From Alteromonas lipotrueae (lineage in GTDB: Bacteria > Pseudomonadota > Gammaproteobacteria > Enterobacterales > Alteromonadaceae), in NCBI RefSeq assembly GCF_019249215.1, contig NZ_JAESDI010000004.1, positions 62,001 through 126,000 on the forward strand: a stretch of DNA of 64,000 nucleotides, given 5' to 3'. Within the stretch, counting starts at the first letter, position 1; the number at the start of each line of letters is the position of its first letter. Made by a program: the position numbers and the translations under genes. Shown in pieces: positions 62,377 to 64,000 of this stretch. Below the pieces are notes generated by a model. The model worked only from the letters and a program-made list of their open reading frames with translations, was not told the DNA's origin and ran no database searches.

Positions 62377-62513
62377 ACAGTCTCCTTAATTGCGTATTAG
62401 CTACATGAACCAATTACATCGGTAATATCAGTTATCAGTAGCGCTAACCATCCCGCTAGTGCTACCAATAATACCTAATTAGTTCTACGCCTTAAGGCTT
62501 GTAAAGATCGCTT

Positions 62514-64000
62514 TTATTCCACAAAGCCCTCGTTGGCTCTTATGGTTAACGGGTGATAACCCGGCCTCGCTTGTTCAAAGGCACGTTTAGCAAATGCTTT
62601 ACCTTCTGGGGTTTTCGATAACTCGCGATACAGCGGTTTAACCAATTTATTACGGCCAATGTTAACAAGGTACTCGTACAATCTGTCGTAGGCTGGTTTG
62701 TATTCATTTGCCACCGCAATCATCAACCAACTGTGGGCTATTTCGTTATTTTGCGTGGTGGTTAACGAGAATGCGGTATCTAATGCAGCTAATTGCTTTG
62801 CTGATAGTTCATTTGGCATATTGTTCAAGAAATATAGCCACTCATGCACAGTCCATAGTTCTGTATCTATATTTACCGCTTCTTCGTCGCCTCCTAACCA
62901 AGCACTGCGAGTAGTATCAATTTTATCAAAGGCATCCGATTCAGGTACTGGCGCACCTTCAGGAATTCCAGGTTCAAAAACCCATTTGTGAATACGAACT
63001 TTACTCAGCTTATCTGGGTATTGCACCAATAAGGTTTCATCCAAATAGGCCAAGAACGTATCGGTGGTAATACTCTTAAACGCGAAGTCTTCAAAGTACT
63101 GCATTAAAAACGCATCGAAATTTCCACGTCCGATTTTGTTTTCAATTTCGCGTAAAAAGAGCGCACCTTTTTCGTAAGGGATATTTGAGAAAACATCGTC
63201 TGGGTTTCTGCCGCGAAGGTCTATAGCTAAAATTTCATCTTCTTCGTTTAGGGCCTGTATATCGTTTTGTAAATCTTGATACCCCAACACCGCTTCTTTT
63301 TTAAATCGGTCGTGGCCGTATATCATTTCCATAATGCGGTAAGTTAAATAAGTGGTAAAACCTTCGTTTAGCCACAAGTCGCGCCACGTAGCATTGGTAA
63401 CCGTATTGCCCGACCAGCTGTGTGCCAGCTCATGAGCAATAAGCGATACTAAGCTTTTATCGCCAGCGATGACGGTAGGCGTAATAAACGATAAGCGTGG
63501 GTTTTCCATACCACCAAACGGGAAAGAAGGCGGTAAAATCAGTAGGTCGTAGCGATCCCATTGATACGGACCATAGTTTTTTTCCGTGACTTCTAACATG
63601 GCTTCAGTATCTTCGAATTCTTTTGCCGCGGCATCTAATACGCTAGGTTCAGCATAAACGCCCGTGCGCTTGCCCATTGGCTTAAATTTCAAATCACCAA
63701 TTGCCAATGCAATTAAGTAAGACGGTACAGGCTGCGGCATAGTAAACGCGTATTCACCATCGCGAGCAGTGGTGGGGTCGTTTGAAGCACTCATCACTGC
63801 CAATAAGTCTTCAGGCGTATGAATAGTGGCAGTGTAGGTTACCCGTACTTGAGGAGAATCCTGTAGCGGTATAAAGCTTCTCGCATGCATAGCTTGCGCT
63901 TGGGTAAACAAGAAAGGATGTTGTTTTCCGGCAGTTTGCGCTGGCGTTAACCACTGTACACCCGACGCCTCAGGCGACGTTGAATAGACGATAGTTAGCT
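62514..64000 (-). CDS. M1-family metallo-aminopeptidase, leukotriene A4 hydrolase type (5' end outside window)
   Basis: The C-terminal 494 residues of a zinc aminopeptidase. The frame is open to the window edge, with family sequence right up to it ([29 protein letters not shown]), so the start lies beyond base 64000. The GGMENP exopeptidase motif, zinc site [10 protein letters not shown] and the downstream Glu in [11 protein letters not shown] are intact. The C-terminal helical domain resembles leukotriene A4 hydrolase/aminopeptidase B. The missing N-terminus would tell whether it is exported. Confidence 0.93.
   Translation of the reverse strand, partial: LTIVYSTSPEASGVQWLTPAQTAGKQHPFLFTQAQAMHARSFIPLQDSPQVRVTYTATIHTPEDLLAVMSASNDPTTARDGEYAFTMPQPVPSYLIALAIGDLKFKPMGKRTGVYAEPSVLDAAAKEFEDTEAMLEVTEKNYGPYQWDRYDLLILPPSFPFGGMENPRLSFITPTVIAGDKSLVSLIAHELAHSWSGNTVTNATWRDLWLNEGFTTYLTYRIMEMIYGHDRFKKEAVLGYQDLQNDIQALNEEDEILAIDLRGRNPDDVFSNIPYEKGALFLREIENKIGRGNFDAFLMQYFEDFAFKSITTDTFLAYLDETLLVQYPDKLSKVRIHKWVFEPGIPEGAPVPESDAFDKIDTTRSAWLGGDEEAVNIDTELWTVHEWLYFLNNMPNELSAKQLAALDTAFSLTTTQNNEIAHSWLMIAVANEYKPAYDRLYEYLVNIGRNKLVKPLYRELSKTPEGKAFAKRAFEQARPGYHPLTIRANEGFVE

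Overview
This window looks like chromosomal DNA of a marine gammaproteobacterium of the Alteromonadales, most likely an Alteromonas/Paraglaciecola-type Alteromonadaceae. That assignment is inferred from gene content: E. coli-like housekeeping genes (leuCD, cca, srmB, rdgB-hemW-yggN, ybiT, sbcCD, yigZ), a DUF3718 protein, separate gspAB genes, four large TonB-dependent receptors in 23 kb, and moderately AT-rich DNA. I saw no insertion sequence, prophage, CRISPR array or rRNA. One tRNA gene is present.

Layout. 1-9.5 kb is core: the end of leuC, leuD, an HD-GYP protein, the type II secretion pair gspA-gspB facing it, cca, srmB, a structured inverted-repeat element, rdgB and hemW. 9.5-19 kb holds small envelope and signalling genes: yggN, two secreted DUF1566 proteins, a PAS protein with a receiver-CheC protein, lrgAB, DUF3718, a permuted NlpC/P60-like protein, an orphan protein and an MbnP-like lipoprotein. 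A tRNA with anticodon CAU (probably tRNA-Ile2) follows at 19.15 kb.

19.3-27.3 kb is a self-contained sugar-uptake and oxidation locus. A LacI-type regulator and a TonB-dependent receptor lie on one strand. Divergent from them is a three-gene operon: a twin-arginine-exported small subunit, a GMC flavoprotein with an Fe-S-type cysteine motif, and a lipoprotein of the xylose isomerase-like TIM-barrel family. Two LacI-type palindromes sit at the two ends of the shared 489-bp control region. I infer periplasmic oxidation of a glycoside to a 3-keto-glycoside followed by cleavage. This is the most interesting system in the window.

27.5-35 kb has a SnoaL-like protein with a divergent LysR regulator, an Oar-like receptor, a solute-binding-like protein and a YjjU-type patatin. 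35.1-45.8 kb is a second system: an ECF sigma factor, FecR and an STN-bearing receptor on the + strand, facing a paralogous receptor without STN that is preceded by a PI-PLC-like phosphodiesterase, with a divergent secreted metallophosphoesterase beyond. Nested inverted repeats and a weak Pho-box-like site lie between the two phosphodiesterase genes. I infer cell-surface-sensed scavenging of an organic phosphate.

46-64 kb returns mainly to core genes: ybiT, a second patatin, nagK-nagA, a lone sulfotransferase, a membrane diguanylate cyclase, sbcD-sbcC, a soluble PAS-PAS chemoreceptor, yigZ, a peroxiredoxin-like protein, and an M1 aminopeptidase that runs off the end of the window.
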